Below, in pieces: positions 36,749 to 46,207 of a DNA stretch of 64,000 nucleotides. The notes beneath the pieces were generated by a model. It was not told the DNA's origin. It did no database searches and saw only the letters and a list, made by a program, of their open reading frames with translations. A program made the translations under genes and the position numbers. Source of the stretch: Cytophagales bacterium (GTDB lineage: Bacteria; Bacteroidota; Bacteroidia; Cytophagales; Cyclobacteriaceae); the NCBI GenBank assembly GCA_025359125.1, contig JANYHI010000068.1, positions 168,245 to 232,244 on the forward strand, given 5' to 3'. The number at the start of each line of letters is the position of its first letter. Within the stretch, counting starts at the first letter, position 1.

Positions 36749-38575
36749 ATGCCAAAACGAGTATCAAAAAAAAATACGGAAGAGAAACCTTCGACTCTAA
36801 TAGAAGTGGCATGGGAAGTTTGTAATCAGGTAGGAGGTATCTATACTGTTATTCGGTCGAAAGCTCCTGCAATGATGCAAAACCATCATGGACATTATTG
36901 TATGGTTGGACCCTATCTCAACAAAAATATTTTAGCCGAACTTGAACCGCTTGACGATACCAGCGACCTATTTGGTAGTGCGGCTTCTAATTTGAGAAAG
37001 AAAGGATACGATGTGATTTATGCCGAATGGCTAATTACAGGTAAACCGCGTGTGGTTTTATTAAATCCCAATGTGGTTGAAGAAAAAGTGATGGCTGTTG
37101 TTAAGTATTTACTTTGGAAGAATTACGCCATTCAAATTCCAGAAGCAAATGAATTGATAAAACAAGTAGTTGGGTTTGCTTACTTAACGAAACTTTTTTT
37201 TGATGAAGTTTCAAAATTAGTTGGCGTTGACGGAAAGCTAATTGGGCACTTTCATGAATGGATGGCGGGCCTTCCTATTCTAGATATTAAAAAAGAGAAC
37301 ATGCCAGTGAAGACGGTATTCACAACGCACGCTACACAATTGGGTAGACATCTGGCTATAAATTCGCCTTTCTTCTATGCTCATCTCCCGTTTTTTAAAT
37401 GGGAAGATGAAGCCGATAAATTTGGTGTGCACACTGAAGCAGCCATTGAATATGGATGTGCACAAAGCTGTGATGTGATGACCACTGTAAGCAAAGTAAC
37501 AGCGCGTGAGTGTAAATATTTGCTGCGCAGAAATGCAGATATAATTTTGCCGAACGGATTAAATATTCAACGCTTTGAGGCACTTCACGAATTTCAAAAC
37601 CTTCATTCTCGATACAAAGAACAAATTCATGAGTTTGTGATGGGTCACTTTTTCCATTCCTATTCTTTTAATCTAGATAAGACGATTTATTTTTTTATCT
37701 CTGGCAGATACGAGTATAAGAATAAAGGGTTTGATCTAACGCTAGAAGCACTGGTACATTTGAATGAGCAACTTAAACGCGAAAAATCGGAGTATACAGT
37801 AGTAATGTTTTTTGTTACGAAGCGAGAATTTACCAGTATTAAACCCGAAGCTCTCCAGTCGCGGGCAGTAATGGAAGAAATTCGACAAACATGTGAAGCC
37901 ATTCAAAAACAAGTTGGCAAGAGATTATTTTTTGAAAGCACCATGCGACAAGATCATCGACTACCTCAGCTAAACGATTTTGTGGATGAGTATTGGAAAC
38001 TGCGCTACCGAAGAACGATTCAATCGTGGAAGGAAAGCAAACTGCCGCTACCGATAACGCATGAATTGGTAAATGAAAATCAGGACGAGATTATTCAATT
38101 TTTGCTCAGAAGAGATTTGCTGAACCGAGAAGAAGACAAAGTTAAAATTGTTTACCATCCTGATTTTATTAGCTCCACCAGCCCCCTCTTTAGAATGGAT
38201 TACAGTCATTTTGTGCGCGGTTGCCACCTAGGAATATTTCCTAGTTATTATGAGCCTTGGGGCTACACACCGCTAGAGTGTATGGCCAGTGGCGTACCAG
38301 CGGTTACTAGCGACCTGAGTGGCTTTGGCGATTATCTGCTTCGCAATATGCCCGACCATGAGAAGGGCGGCATGTTTGTGGTAGAGCGCGGCAAGCGCAC
38401 ATTCGATTGGAGCGCTAAACAACTTGCTGCTTTTTTATATAAATTTTTAATGCAAGATCGCAGGAGCCGCATTCAACAACGCAATCAAGTAGAAAATTAT
38501 TCTGCGGCTTTTGATTGGGATAATTTGATTAAGTATTATGAAGAAGCTTATAATATGGCAATAACAGAAAAATAA
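36749..38575 (+). CDS. Glycogen synthase, GT3 (eukaryote-like) family
   Basis: This 608-residue retaining glycosyltransferase of the GT3 type resembles fungal and animal glycogen synthase, not bacterial GlgA (GT5). Seen: the N-terminal EVCNQVGGIYTVIRSKA with the donor-binding loop, HFHEWMAG, TTHATQLGR, and the C-terminal FPSYYEPWGYTPLECMASG. It should add glucose from UDP-glucose to glycogen. GT3 enzymes are known in Bacteroidota. The ethanolamine-type permease gene begins only 9 bases after its stop, so the two may share a transcript, though no functional link is evident. Confidence 0.9.
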   Translation: MPKRVSKKNTEEKPSTLIEVAWEVCNQVGGIYTVIRSKAPAMMQNHHGHYCMVGPYLNKNILAELEPLDDTSDLFGSAASNLRKKGYDVIYAEWLITGKPRVVLLNPNVVEEKVMAVVKYLLWKNYAIQIPEANELIKQVVGFAYLTKLFFDEVSKLVGVDGKLIGHFHEWMAGLPILDIKKENMPVKTVFTTHATQLGRHLAINSPFFYAHLPFFKWEDEADKFGVHTEAAIEYGCAQSCDVMTTVSKVTARECKYLLRRNADIILPNGLNIQRFEALHEFQNLHSRYKEQIHEFVMGHFFHSYSFNLDKTIYFFISGRYEYKNKGFDLTLEALVHLNEQLKREKSEYTVVMFFVTKREFTSIKPEALQSRAVMEEIRQTCEAIQKQVGKRLFFESTMRQDHRLPQLNDFVDEYWKLRYRRTIQSWKESKLPLPITHELVNENQDEIIQFLLRRDLLNREEDKVKIVYHPDFISSTSPLFRMDYSHFVRGCHLGIFPSYYEPWGYTPLECMASGVPAVTSDLSGFGDYLLRNMPDHEKGGMFVVERGKRTFDWSAKQLAAFLYKFLMQDRRSRIQQRNQVENYSAAFDWDNLIKYYEEAYNMAITEK

Positions 38576-38584
38576 TTTTCTTCA

Positions 38585-39895
38585 ATGGAATCTGGCTTAA
38601 AGCGTACTCTTACTCCTGCTATGGTTTGGGGGCTTGGCGTTGGGTATGTTATTTCCGGAAATTATTTTGGCTGGAATCTGGGATTAGAAAAAGGAGGTAC
38701 GCTTGGGCTAGCGATAGCTATTTTTTTTATTATCATTCTTTACATCACATTCACGTTTAGCTATACTGAACTAGCGTGTGCTATCCCTAAATCGGGTGGG
38801 GCATTTGATTATGCCAACCGTGCGTTTGGTAAAGATGTTGGGTTTATTACAGGCATGGCGCAAAACATTGAATTTATTTTAGCTCCTCCCGCAATTGCTT
38901 TTGCAATTGGTTCCTATTTAAATATTTTTTTTCCGGCTATTCCTATTCTTTTGTTTTCTGTGATGACGTACTTCTTTTTCGTAAGCCTCAATGTGTACGG
39001 AGTAAAAGTTGCCGCTACATTTGAATTGGTTATTACAATCTTGGCAGTAGCGGCTCTGCTATTTTTTGCTGCATTGACTTTTCCAAAATTTCAATTTTCG
39101 CACTTGCAGCAAAATGCTTTTCCGTTCGGCTATTCTGGTGTGCTGGCAGCTATTCCTTTTGCGATTTGGTTTTTTTTAGGTATTGAAGGCGTAGCAAATC
39201 TCGCAGAGGAAGCAATTAACCCGAAGAGAACAATTTTAGTTGGATTTGGATCTGCCATTGCAACGTTGGTAATTTTATGTCTGATTACTTTTGTGAGTTC
39301 ACTTGGTGTGGCAGGCTGGGAGGCTATAGTCTTTAGAAACGATGGCTCTACTTCAGATTCTCCTTTGCCATTAGCGTTGGGTCTCATCATGTCATCTTCA
39401 TCCTTAAGTTACCAACTACTGTTGATTGTTGGCTTGTTTGGATTGATCGCTTCTTTTCACGGATTGATGCTCGCTGCCGGGCGATCTACTTATGAATTTG
39501 GAAGAGTAGGATACGCACCATTTTTTCTTGGTAAAGTTCATAGCAAGTTCAAGACCCCTGCCAATGCTTTGCTGGTAAATATGAGTTTAGGTTTGATGGC
39601 TTTGTTCTCAGGAAAAACAGGCGAGATTATAACGATATCTGTTTTTGGTGCATTGACTTTATATATTATTTCAATGTTATCCGTATTACGCTTGCGTAAA
39701 ATTGAGCCTAATTTGGTTCGGCCATTTCTCGTGCCACTTTTCCCTATCTTTCCGTTGTTGGCTTTGGGTATTGCATCTTTTTCTTTTGTGGCCATGGCTA
39801 TTTATAATGTTCAGTTAGTAGTCATTTATTTTTTGATAATTGGTGTAAGTTATGGGATATTTAAAGTGTGGAATTCGTTAAAGTCTAGCCAATGA
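38585..39895 (+). CDS. Ethanolamine-type permease (APC superfamily)
   Basis: This 436-residue protein has about 12 membrane helices. The N-terminus GLGVGYVISGNYFGWNLGL and the phrases IPKSGGAFDYANRAFG and IEFILAPPAIAFAIGSYLN closely follow the ethanolamine permease (Eat) family as I know it. It probably imports ethanolamine or a similar small amine across the inner membrane. Its stop overlaps the ligase start by 4 bases (ATGA), so it is translated together with the catabolic enzymes. Substrate specificity is inferred from family resemblance and from the enzymes downstream. Confidence 0.85.
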   Translation: MESGLKRTLTPAMVWGLGVGYVISGNYFGWNLGLEKGGTLGLAIAIFFIIILYITFTFSYTELACAIPKSGGAFDYANRAFGKDVGFITGMAQNIEFILAPPAIAFAIGSYLNIFFPAIPILLFSVMTYFFFVSLNVYGVKVAATFELVITILAVAALLFFAALTFPKFQFSHLQQNAFPFGYSGVLAAIPFAIWFFLGIEGVANLAEEAINPKRTILVGFGSAIATLVILCLITFVSSLGVAGWEAIVFRNDGSTSDSPLPLALGLIMSSSSLSYQLLLIVGLFGLIASFHGLMLAAGRSTYEFGRVGYAPFFLGKVHSKFKTPANALLVNMSLGLMALFSGKTGEIITISVFGALTLYIISMLSVLRLRKIEPNLVRPFLVPLFPIFPLLALGIASFSFVAMAIYNVQLVVIYFLIIGVSYGIFKVWNSLKSSQ

Positions 39896-41250
39896 CCAAT
39901 CAAGAAATTTTTAAGTATGTAAAAAACCACCCTTCGGGTAAAGTAAAAATTGCGTACGCAGATATTGATGGAATTTTGCGCGGCAAATATATTTCAACAG
40001 AAAAGTTTCTGTCTTTCAAGAATAGTGAAACTGCTTTTTGCGATGTGGTTTTTGGTTGGGATGCAAATGATGTTGCGTATGATAATGGAAAGTATACAGG
40101 CTGGCATACCGGTTACCCAGATGCACCCGCAAGATTAGACTTAACCACCTTTCGAAAAATTCCTTGGGAGAATGGTATACCTTTTTTTCTGGGCGAAATT
40201 ATTAATAAAGATGGAAGTCCTGCATTTGTTTGTCCGCGGCAATTATTAAAAAAAGTGTTGAGCGATGCACAGCCCGAAGGCTTCACACCTTTTTTCTCTC
40301 AAGAGTTTGAATGGTTTAATTTTAAGGAGACACCACATTCTGCTGCCGATAAGAACTATAAAAATCTTACTCCGCTCTCTCCGGGCATGTTTGGTTATTC
40401 CATTTTGAGAAGCTCATTAGAAAATCCTTTCTTCTCAGATCTTTTTGAGCTACTCAAAAAATTCGGAATTCCAGTAGAGGGACTTCATACTGAAACAGGT
40501 CCTGGCGTTTTAGAAGCTGCCATCCAATACTCCACCATTATAGAAGCGGCAGATCGTGCCACTTTATTTAAAACAGCTGTAAAAGAAATTGCGTACAAGC
40601 ACGGCATCCTAGCAACCTTCATGGCAAAGATTAGTGAAAACCTCCCCGGTTGTGGCGGACATGTTCATCAAAGTTTGTGGGATAAAGCTGCAAAGAAAAA
40701 TTTGTTCTTTGATGCCAAGGATAAACATAACATGAGTGAGTTGATGAAGAGTTATGTGGCTGGCCAATTACATTGCTTACCTCATCTTTTACCAATGTAT
40801 GCGCCTACGATTAACAGTTATAAGAGATTAGTAGAAGGTGCTTGGGCTCCTACAACGCTTACATGGGCGGTAGATAACCGAACCGTGGCGTTACGTGTTT
40901 TATCTGGCGGAAGCAAGTCATGCCGTTTAGAAACGCGGGTAATCGGTTCGGATGCAAATCCTTATTTGGCAATGGCTGCTGCATTAGCTTCTGGCCTCTA
41001 CGGCATTAGAAAAAAAATGAAATTGAAACAACCTGCCACGGTAGGGAATGGATATAAAGATTTTTCAAATGGGATTTTACCCAGCAATCTTCACGAAGCC
41101 ACCATTCAAATGAAAAGCTCTACGATAGCAAAAGAAATATTAGGCGAAAAATTTGTAGAGCATTTTACTCAAACCCGCGAGTGGGAATGGAGACAACACT
41201 TAAAGGCAGTTACCGACTGGGAATACAAACGCTATTTTGAAATTATTTAA
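39892..41250 (+). CDS. Glutamine-synthetase-like gamma-glutamyl-amine ligase
   Basis: This 452-residue GS-fold enzyme has the metal- and ATP-site motifs in altered form: SQEFEWFNF, HTETGPGVLEAA, GCGGHVHQSLW, NSYKRLVEGAWAP and NRTVALRV. True GlnA already handles ammonia in cells, and this divergent form in a permease/ADH/ALDH/PuuD operon fits the PuuA/IpuC/GlnA4 group. That group joins glutamate to an amine with ATP. The predicted product here is gamma-glutamyl-ethanolamide. It overlaps the permease by 4 bases and precedes the dehydrogenase by 16. Confidence 0.85.
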   Translation: MTNQEIFKYVKNHPSGKVKIAYADIDGILRGKYISTEKFLSFKNSETAFCDVVFGWDANDVAYDNGKYTGWHTGYPDAPARLDLTTFRKIPWENGIPFFLGEIINKDGSPAFVCPRQLLKKVLSDAQPEGFTPFFSQEFEWFNFKETPHSAADKNYKNLTPLSPGMFGYSILRSSLENPFFSDLFELLKKFGIPVEGLHTETGPGVLEAAIQYSTIIEAADRATLFKTAVKEIAYKHGILATFMAKISENLPGCGGHVHQSLWDKAAKKNLFFDAKDKHNMSELMKSYVAGQLHCLPHLLPMYAPTINSYKRLVEGAWAPTTLTWAVDNRTVALRVLSGGSKSCRLETRVIGSDANPYLAMAAALASGLYGIRKKMKLKQPATVGNGYKDFSNGILPSNLHEATIQMKSSTIAKEILGEKFVEHFTQTREWEWRQHLKAVTDWEYKRYFEII

Positions 41251-41266
41251 TACAAGAAACCCAAAA

Positions 41267-42415
41267 ATGACCTTCGACAAAATATATCAATACAATTTCC
41301 CCACTACCATTCGCTTTGGCGCAGGAGCCGTGAACGAGTTGGGAGATTATCTAATTAAAAATAATTTATCTAAGCCATTAGTAGTTACGGATCCTAATGT
41401 GGCGCAGCTTGGATTTTTTAAAACAATTATTCAAGATCTTCAAAAAAAAAATATTGCCGTAGAAGTGTTTTATGATATTCACAAAAATCCAGTGAAATCG
41501 GATGTGTATAAAGGAACAGATGCTTTCGATCAAACAAAGAGAGATTCTATTATTGGAATTGGTGGAGGCGCAGCATTGGATGTTGCTCGTGCTATTGTGT
41601 TGAGAGTTAACCATCGTGAAGACTTATTTAAATATGACGACTTGGTTGGTGGTGATGTTTTTGTTACCAATGATGTACCTCACTTTATTACCATCCCCAC
41701 CACAGCCGGAACGGGAAGTGAAGTAGGCCGAAGCGCAATTATCGCAGACGACATTACCCATCAAAAGAAAATCCTTTTCTCACCTAAGTTGCTGGCTAAA
41801 ATAATTTTTGCTGATCCTAACCTTACGTTAGAACTTCCCTCATTCATTACAGCTGCAACTGGTATGGATGCGCTCACACACAACATGGAAGCTTACCTTG
41901 CAAAAATGCCGCACCCCCTTTGCGAAGGCATTGCACTCGAAGGCATTGCATTAATTAGTCAATCGTTAGAGATCGCAGTGAATAAACCGGATTTGGAATC
42001 GCGTAGCAAAATGTTAATCGCTTCTTTGATGGGTGCTGTTGCTTTCCAAAAAGGACTGGGCGTTGTGCATTCACTCGCTCATCCTCTTTCTTCGCTATTA
42101 GATACGCATCATGGGTTGGCCAATGCTATTAATATTCCTTACGGGATGGAATTTAATATTGCAGGATGCGAAGAAAAATTCAAACGAATTGCGGCTACTC
42201 TTGGGCTGAAAGATCAAACGGGTCAATCAGTAGTTAACTATTTGTTTGACTTAAATTCAAAAATTAATATCCCTCATAAATTAAGCTCTATTGGTGTAAA
42301 ATTGGAGCATATTGAAACGTTAGCTGATTTAGCCGTTGCTGATTTTGCCCATCCTAATAACCCCAAGCCGGTGAGCCGCGAAGATTTTAAGCAACTTTAT
42401 TTGAAAGCTCTTTAA
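41267..42415 (+). CDS. Iron-containing alcohol dehydrogenase
   Basis: Read from the ATG at 41267 the enzyme has 382 residues. It is a group III (Fe-ADH) member: GIGGGAALDVARAI binds NAD, PTTAGTGSEVGRS is the family hallmark, and the metal ligands are in GMDALTHNMEAY and GVVHSLAHPLSSLLDTHHG. In this operon it would oxidise the free hydroxyl of gamma-glutamyl-ethanolamide to the aldehyde. It takes the place of PuuB, the FAD oxidase of the putrescine route, which points to an amino-alcohol substrate. PuuD follows after 1 base. Confidence 0.92.
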   Translation: MTFDKIYQYNFPTTIRFGAGAVNELGDYLIKNNLSKPLVVTDPNVAQLGFFKTIIQDLQKKNIAVEVFYDIHKNPVKSDVYKGTDAFDQTKRDSIIGIGGGAALDVARAIVLRVNHREDLFKYDDLVGGDVFVTNDVPHFITIPTTAGTGSEVGRSAIIADDITHQKKILFSPKLLAKIIFADPNLTLELPSFITAATGMDALTHNMEAYLAKMPHPLCEGIALEGIALISQSLEIAVNKPDLESRSKMLIASLMGAVAFQKGLGVVHSLAHPLSSLLDTHHGLANAINIPYGMEFNIAGCEEKFKRIAATLGLKDQTGQSVVNYLFDLNSKINIPHKLSSIGVKLEHIETLADLAVADFAHPNNPKPVSREDFKQLYLKAL

Positions 42416-42416
42416 C

Positions 42417-43112
42417 ATGAAGAAGATAACAATTGGAGTTACCGATTGCAGCAAGTACGAAAAGTATGCTTCTTGGATATCGCAAGAATCAGATATTGAG
42501 GTTTTAAAACTTGGCTACACACTTAATAATCTTGAAGAAATAAAAAAATGCAATGGCATTTTACTGACTGGCGGTGAGGATGTGCACCCGCGATTTTATA
42601 ACGAACCTGAATTATTAAAATACTGTTATGCAGATGATGTGGATGAAAGACGAGATGAGTTTGAATTGCAAGTAATTGATTATACACAAAAACAGAGATT
42701 GCCTCTATTGGGCATTTGCCGTGGACAACAAATAGCAAATGTTTTTTTTGGTGGATCTTTGATTCCGGATCTTCCCTCTTTCGGAAAGCTTAATCATTCT
42801 AAGTTTGGCGAGGGAAACGACCGCTACCATTCTGTAAAGATTGATCCCAATAGCTTACTCCATAAAATTACCGAGGTAACAGATAGAGAGATAAATAGCG
42901 CCCATCATCAATCGATAAATAGAGTAGGAGGTGGCTTAGTCGCAAATTGCTTTTCTGTAGAAGGTGTGATTGAGGGTCTTGAAAGAATTGATTCTGTAGA
43001 TTATTCTTATTTAATGCTAGTACAATGGCATCCTGAACGAATGAAGGATCAAATGAGTCCGTTGACAAAAAAAATAAAAAATAGTTTTTTAAAGGAAGCA
43101 AGAAATTTATAA
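42417..43112 (+). CDS. PuuD-like gamma-glutamyl hydrolase (class I amidotransferase fold)
   Basis: This 231-residue peptidase C26 family member has the nucleophile Cys101 in LGICRGQQIAN. Its His and Glu are in QWHPERM, and SAHHQSINR and LTGGEDVHPRFY are typical of PuuD. It would release glutamate from gamma-glutamyl-glycine, the acid made by the preceding steps, and so recycle glutamate. Some homologues act on gamma-glutamyl-GABA instead. Spacing of 1 base to the ADH and 10 to the ALDH shows one operon. Confidence 0.9.
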   Translation: MKKITIGVTDCSKYEKYASWISQESDIEVLKLGYTLNNLEEIKKCNGILLTGGEDVHPRFYNEPELLKYCYADDVDERRDEFELQVIDYTQKQRLPLLGICRGQQIANVFFGGSLIPDLPSFGKLNHSKFGEGNDRYHSVKIDPNSLLHKITEVTDREINSAHHQSINRVGGGLVANCFSVEGVIEGLERIDSVDYSYLMLVQWHPERMKDQMSPLTKKIKNSFLKEARNL

Positions 43113-43122
43113 AAGCAATTGA

Positions 43123-44487
43123 ATGAAAATTATTAACCCCGCCACGGAAGAAGTTATATCTACTTTAGTGGAAGATTCATTCGAATCTGTGCAAAAAAAA
43201 TTTAAGTTGTTAGAAGCTTCTCAAAAGCAATGGCATAAAGTTTTGTTGAGCGATAGAATTTCCATTATTCAAAAGTTTTCGCAGTTACTTGAAATAAATA
43301 TCGAAAAGCTTGCTGCCACTCTAACTGCCGAAGTAGGAAAGCCGTTGCAACAATCGCGCAATGAAGTTAATGGGGCAAAAGCCCGCATAAAATGGCTGAC
43401 TGAAAATGCAAATAAATATTTGGCAGATGAAGTCATGTCTGAAGAGCCGGGTATGACCGAGAAAATTTCGTATGAGCCACTTGGCATAGTTTGCAATATT
43501 TCTGCTTGGAATTACCCTTACTTAGTGGGTGTAAATGTATTTGTACCGGCTTTGCTTGCGGGTAATGCTGTTTTATATAAGCCATCGGAATATTCTACTT
43601 TAACCGGGTTGGAGATTGAAAATCTATTAAAGGAAGCAGGAGTTCCTGAAAATATATTTCAGGTTGCTGTAGGTGCTAAGGAAGTTGGGGAGTTGCTTTT
43701 AGATTTTCCTTTTCACGGATATTTTTTTACTGGCTCTTACAAAACGGGAAAATATATTTATGAAAGAGTCTCAAAGAAGATGGTGCCTTGTCAATTAGAA
43801 TTAGGCGGCAAAGATCCTTTGTATGTTGCTGATGACATAGCCGATGTGAAAACAGTAGCTGCGGGAACGGCAGATGGAGCTTTCTATAACAACGGTCAAA
43901 GCTGTTGTGCGGTGGAACGAATTTATGTGCATGAAAAAGTTTATGATCAGTACGTGCAAGAATTTGTGAAAGAAGTAAAGTCGTGGAAGATGGGTAGCCC
44001 AACCGAATCAGGTGTTTATATAGGACCACTGAGTAGAAAAGATCAATTAAGTTTTTTAGAAACTCAAATAACTGATGCCACTCAGAAAGGAGGAAAAGTT
44101 GAAGTGGGAGGAATCCGCGTGAAAGGCAAAGGTTTTTATTTTGAACCTACCGTGATTACCTCAGTTAATAATCAGATGAATATGATGCGTGAAGAATCGT
44201 TCGGCCCTATAATCGGTATTATGAAAGTGAAAGATGATGCCGAGGCTATCCAACTGATGGCAGATACTGAATACGGATTGACAGCAGCAGTTTATAGCTC
44301 CAGCCAAGTAAGAGCAGAAAAAATATTACGAGAAATAAATTCAGGAACTGGTTATTGGAATTGCTGCGATCGTGTAAGTGCCGCTTTACCGTGGAGTGGA
44401 AGACAACATTCTGGGATTGGCGCAACCTTATCGCATGCAGGGCTCAGGGCTTTCACCAAACCAAAGGCATATCATCTAAGAGGGTAA
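43123..44487 (+). CDS. Aldehyde dehydrogenase of the ethanolamine-type operon
   Basis: This 454-residue NAD(P)-dependent ALDH has its catalytic Cys at 261 in NNGQSCC and its general base Glu at 226 in QLELGGKDP. NISAWNYPY and FTGSYKTGKYIYERV are the Rossmann and phosphate-loop segments. It resembles succinate-semialdehyde and betaine-aldehyde enzymes. In this context it would oxidise the gamma-glutamyl-aminoacetaldehyde made by the ADH to gamma-glutamyl-glycine. It is the last gene of the operon and ends 7 bases from the convergent YkvI gene. Confidence 0.92.
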   Translation: MKIINPATEEVISTLVEDSFESVQKKFKLLEASQKQWHKVLLSDRISIIQKFSQLLEINIEKLAATLTAEVGKPLQQSRNEVNGAKARIKWLTENANKYLADEVMSEEPGMTEKISYEPLGIVCNISAWNYPYLVGVNVFVPALLAGNAVLYKPSEYSTLTGLEIENLLKEAGVPENIFQVAVGAKEVGELLLDFPFHGYFFTGSYKTGKYIYERVSKKMVPCQLELGGKDPLYVADDIADVKTVAAGTADGAFYNNGQSCCAVERIYVHEKVYDQYVQEFVKEVKSWKMGSPTESGVYIGPLSRKDQLSFLETQITDATQKGGKVEVGGIRVKGKGFYFEPTVITSVNNQMNMMREESFGPIIGIMKVKDDAEAIQLMADTEYGLTAAVYSSSQVRAEKILREINSGTGYWNCCDRVSAALPWSGRQHSGIGATLSHAGLRAFTKPKAYHLRG

Positions 44488-44493
44488 ATAAAT

Positions 44494-45594
44494 TTACGTT
44501 AGAAGTTTTTTAGAATAGAATAGCAACGGCACTCCATAAACAAGAATCATCGCATAGGCCATTAGCTCATATCCTTTGGCAACTAAATCGATAATTCCTA
44601 TTTGAGCTAAAATAAGAGAGGCGATCAAAGCTGTTGATGATATTAGTGCTTTATGAATTTTTTTGATCGGTGCTTTTTTACGTTCTTCAATTTCCATTTC
44701 TACGCGACTGATAAAAGCATGAATCATTCCTGTGGCTGTTTCCACAAGTGTCCAGCCAACTACAATTCCAAAAACGATAATTAATAACGGATTAAATTCT
44801 CTCAAAATTTCCAGCCAGGGAACTGTTGCTGTCAATACATTTTTATTTGGATAGTACCCCATCAACGCAAAGTAAGTAAGAAACCACGGTATCGTCATGA
44901 GTAAGCCAGAGATGAATCCGGCAATCACACTCTCTTTTCTCGAATAAATTTCTTTGAAGGTGAAAAAGGAGGCTGGGTACACGGCTAAATTATAACCCAC
45001 ATAAAGAATTCCAGTCCAGATGAGCAGACCTAAATTTGGTGTTTCGTTTTGGTAGCTGGTATTCCAACTTTTGAATACAGATAAAATCTCTGAACCTCTA
45101 CTACTAAACACAACTATAGTAAATGCGATGTACGCAGCAAACAAAGCTACTGTTCCAATCGTCTCTAGCTTCACAATCACGTCCTCTCCTTTATAATTCA
45201 GAAATCCAACTAGCACAATGATAAGCACAACTCCAACCCATGGGCTGAAGCCTAGAGTATTATGTAAAATTTCTCCTGCCGCTGATGCCATCACAGCAAT
45301 AATGAGTACTGCCAATAATAGGTATACGATTTCATACGCGATCCACCAACTACCAATCATTTTCTTTAACAGAGATTTATAATCATACACTTTCCATTGC
45401 CTACAGGCTTCGATGGAGAGAATTGACATTATAGAAAATCCTAAAAATATCGCAACCCCGCAGATCCAACCGCTCGCTCCAAATTTTGCCCCATACTCAA
45501 CAATCTCACGACCGGTGGCATAGCCCCCGCCAATCAATACGGATTGTAAAATGATGCCTGGTAGTAAGATTCGTTTTAGGGAGGAAAATTTCAT
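44494..45594 (-). CDS. YkvI-family membrane protein (APC superfamily)
   Basis: This 366-residue protein has about ten helices and begins with ILQSVLIGGGYATGREIVEYG, the first-helix motif of the YkvI family. APC-fold members of this group are thought to be ion-coupled transporters, but no substrate is known. It is convergent with the ethanolamine-type operon and so not part of it. Its 220-base upstream region also holds the PadR promoter. Confidence 0.82.
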   Translation of the reverse strand: MKFSSLKRILLPGIILQSVLIGGGYATGREIVEYGAKFGASGWICGVAIFLGFSIMSILSIEACRQWKVYDYKSLLKKMIGSWWIAYEIVYLLLAVLIIAVMASAAGEILHNTLGFSPWVGVVLIIVLVGFLNYKGEDVIVKLETIGTVALFAAYIAFTIVVFSSRGSEILSVFKSWNTSYQNETPNLGLLIWTGILYVGYNLAVYPASFFTFKEIYSRKESVIAGFISGLLMTIPWFLTYFALMGYYPNKNVLTATVPWLEILREFNPLLIIVFGIVVGWTLVETATGMIHAFISRVEMEIEERKKAPIKKIHKALISSTALIASLILAQIGIIDLVAKGYELMAYAMILVYGVPLLFYSKKLLT

Positions 45595-45707
45595 GTAAAG
45601 CTATTTTGTATGAATATACATTTTATCGAGAGTAATTGAGGATTTGTTATTCATTTTTAAAAAAACTTCAGCGGATTATAATATTGATCGTATCCGAACA
45701 GTAACGT

Positions 45708-45719
45708 TTCAAATTTGAA
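45708..45719. promoter_or_regulatory. 12-bp palindrome TTCAAATTTGAA
   Basis: This is a perfect palindrome midway between the divergent YkvI and PadR genes. It could be an operator for either gene. Confidence 0.25.
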
Positions 45720-45779
45720 CAATTTGCAAAAAGTAATTCACCATTGGCTTTCGTTTGGAGTATTTTCTGAACTGGCACG

Positions 45780-45808
45780 ATATTAATACTACATTTAGGA
45801 ATTAATAT
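45780..45808 (+). promoter_or_regulatory. Candidate PadR operator
   Basis: ATATTAAT (45780-45787) and ATTAATAT (45801-45808) form a perfect 8-bp inverted repeat. Their centres are 21 bases apart, two helical turns, and the site ends 6 bases before the padR-like ATG. This geometry suits a dimeric winged-helix repressor acting on its own gene. It is inferred from symmetry. Confidence 0.4.
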
Positions 45809-45814
45809 TTAGTT

Positions 45815-46156
45815 ATGAAAAAATATCAATTGGGCGAATTCGAAGAAGTGGTAATGCTTACTGTGGGAGTATTGTACAAAGATGCCTACGGAGTATCCAT
45901 CAAAAAAGAGATTGAAAGCAGATTGAAAAGGAACGTAAGCGTAGGTGCGTTGCAAACTGCATTGGGCAGATTGGAAAACAAGGGCTATCTAAAATCATAC
46001 GAAGGCGAGGCCACAGAAGAGAGAGCTGGCAGGCCAAAGAAGTATTTTCAAATAACTGCATATGGAAAGAGAGCCTTGGAGTATACCAAAGAAACTCGTG
46101 AAGAACTTTGGAATGCAATACCTAAGATGGCGTTAAGCCTAAAAGTTGTCGGTTGA
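45815..46156 (+). CDS. PadR-family transcriptional regulator
   Basis: This 113-residue winged-helix protein matches PadR: GEFEEVVMLTVGVLYKDAYG at the start, VGALQTALGRLENKGYLKSY as the recognition region, and RPKKYFQITAYGKRAL as the wing. Most PadR proteins repress an adjacent transporter gene. The permease gene starts 51 bases downstream on the same strand, and a candidate operator lies just upstream. The ligand is unknown. Confidence 0.93.
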   Translation: MKKYQLGEFEEVVMLTVGVLYKDAYGVSIKKEIESRLKRNVSVGALQTALGRLENKGYLKSYEGEATEERAGRPKKYFQITAYGKRALEYTKETREELWNAIPKMALSLKVVG

Positions 46157-46207
46157 TCGTTATTAGTTGGACGTAAATACACAAGAGTAAACTAACAACC
46201 GTGAACA

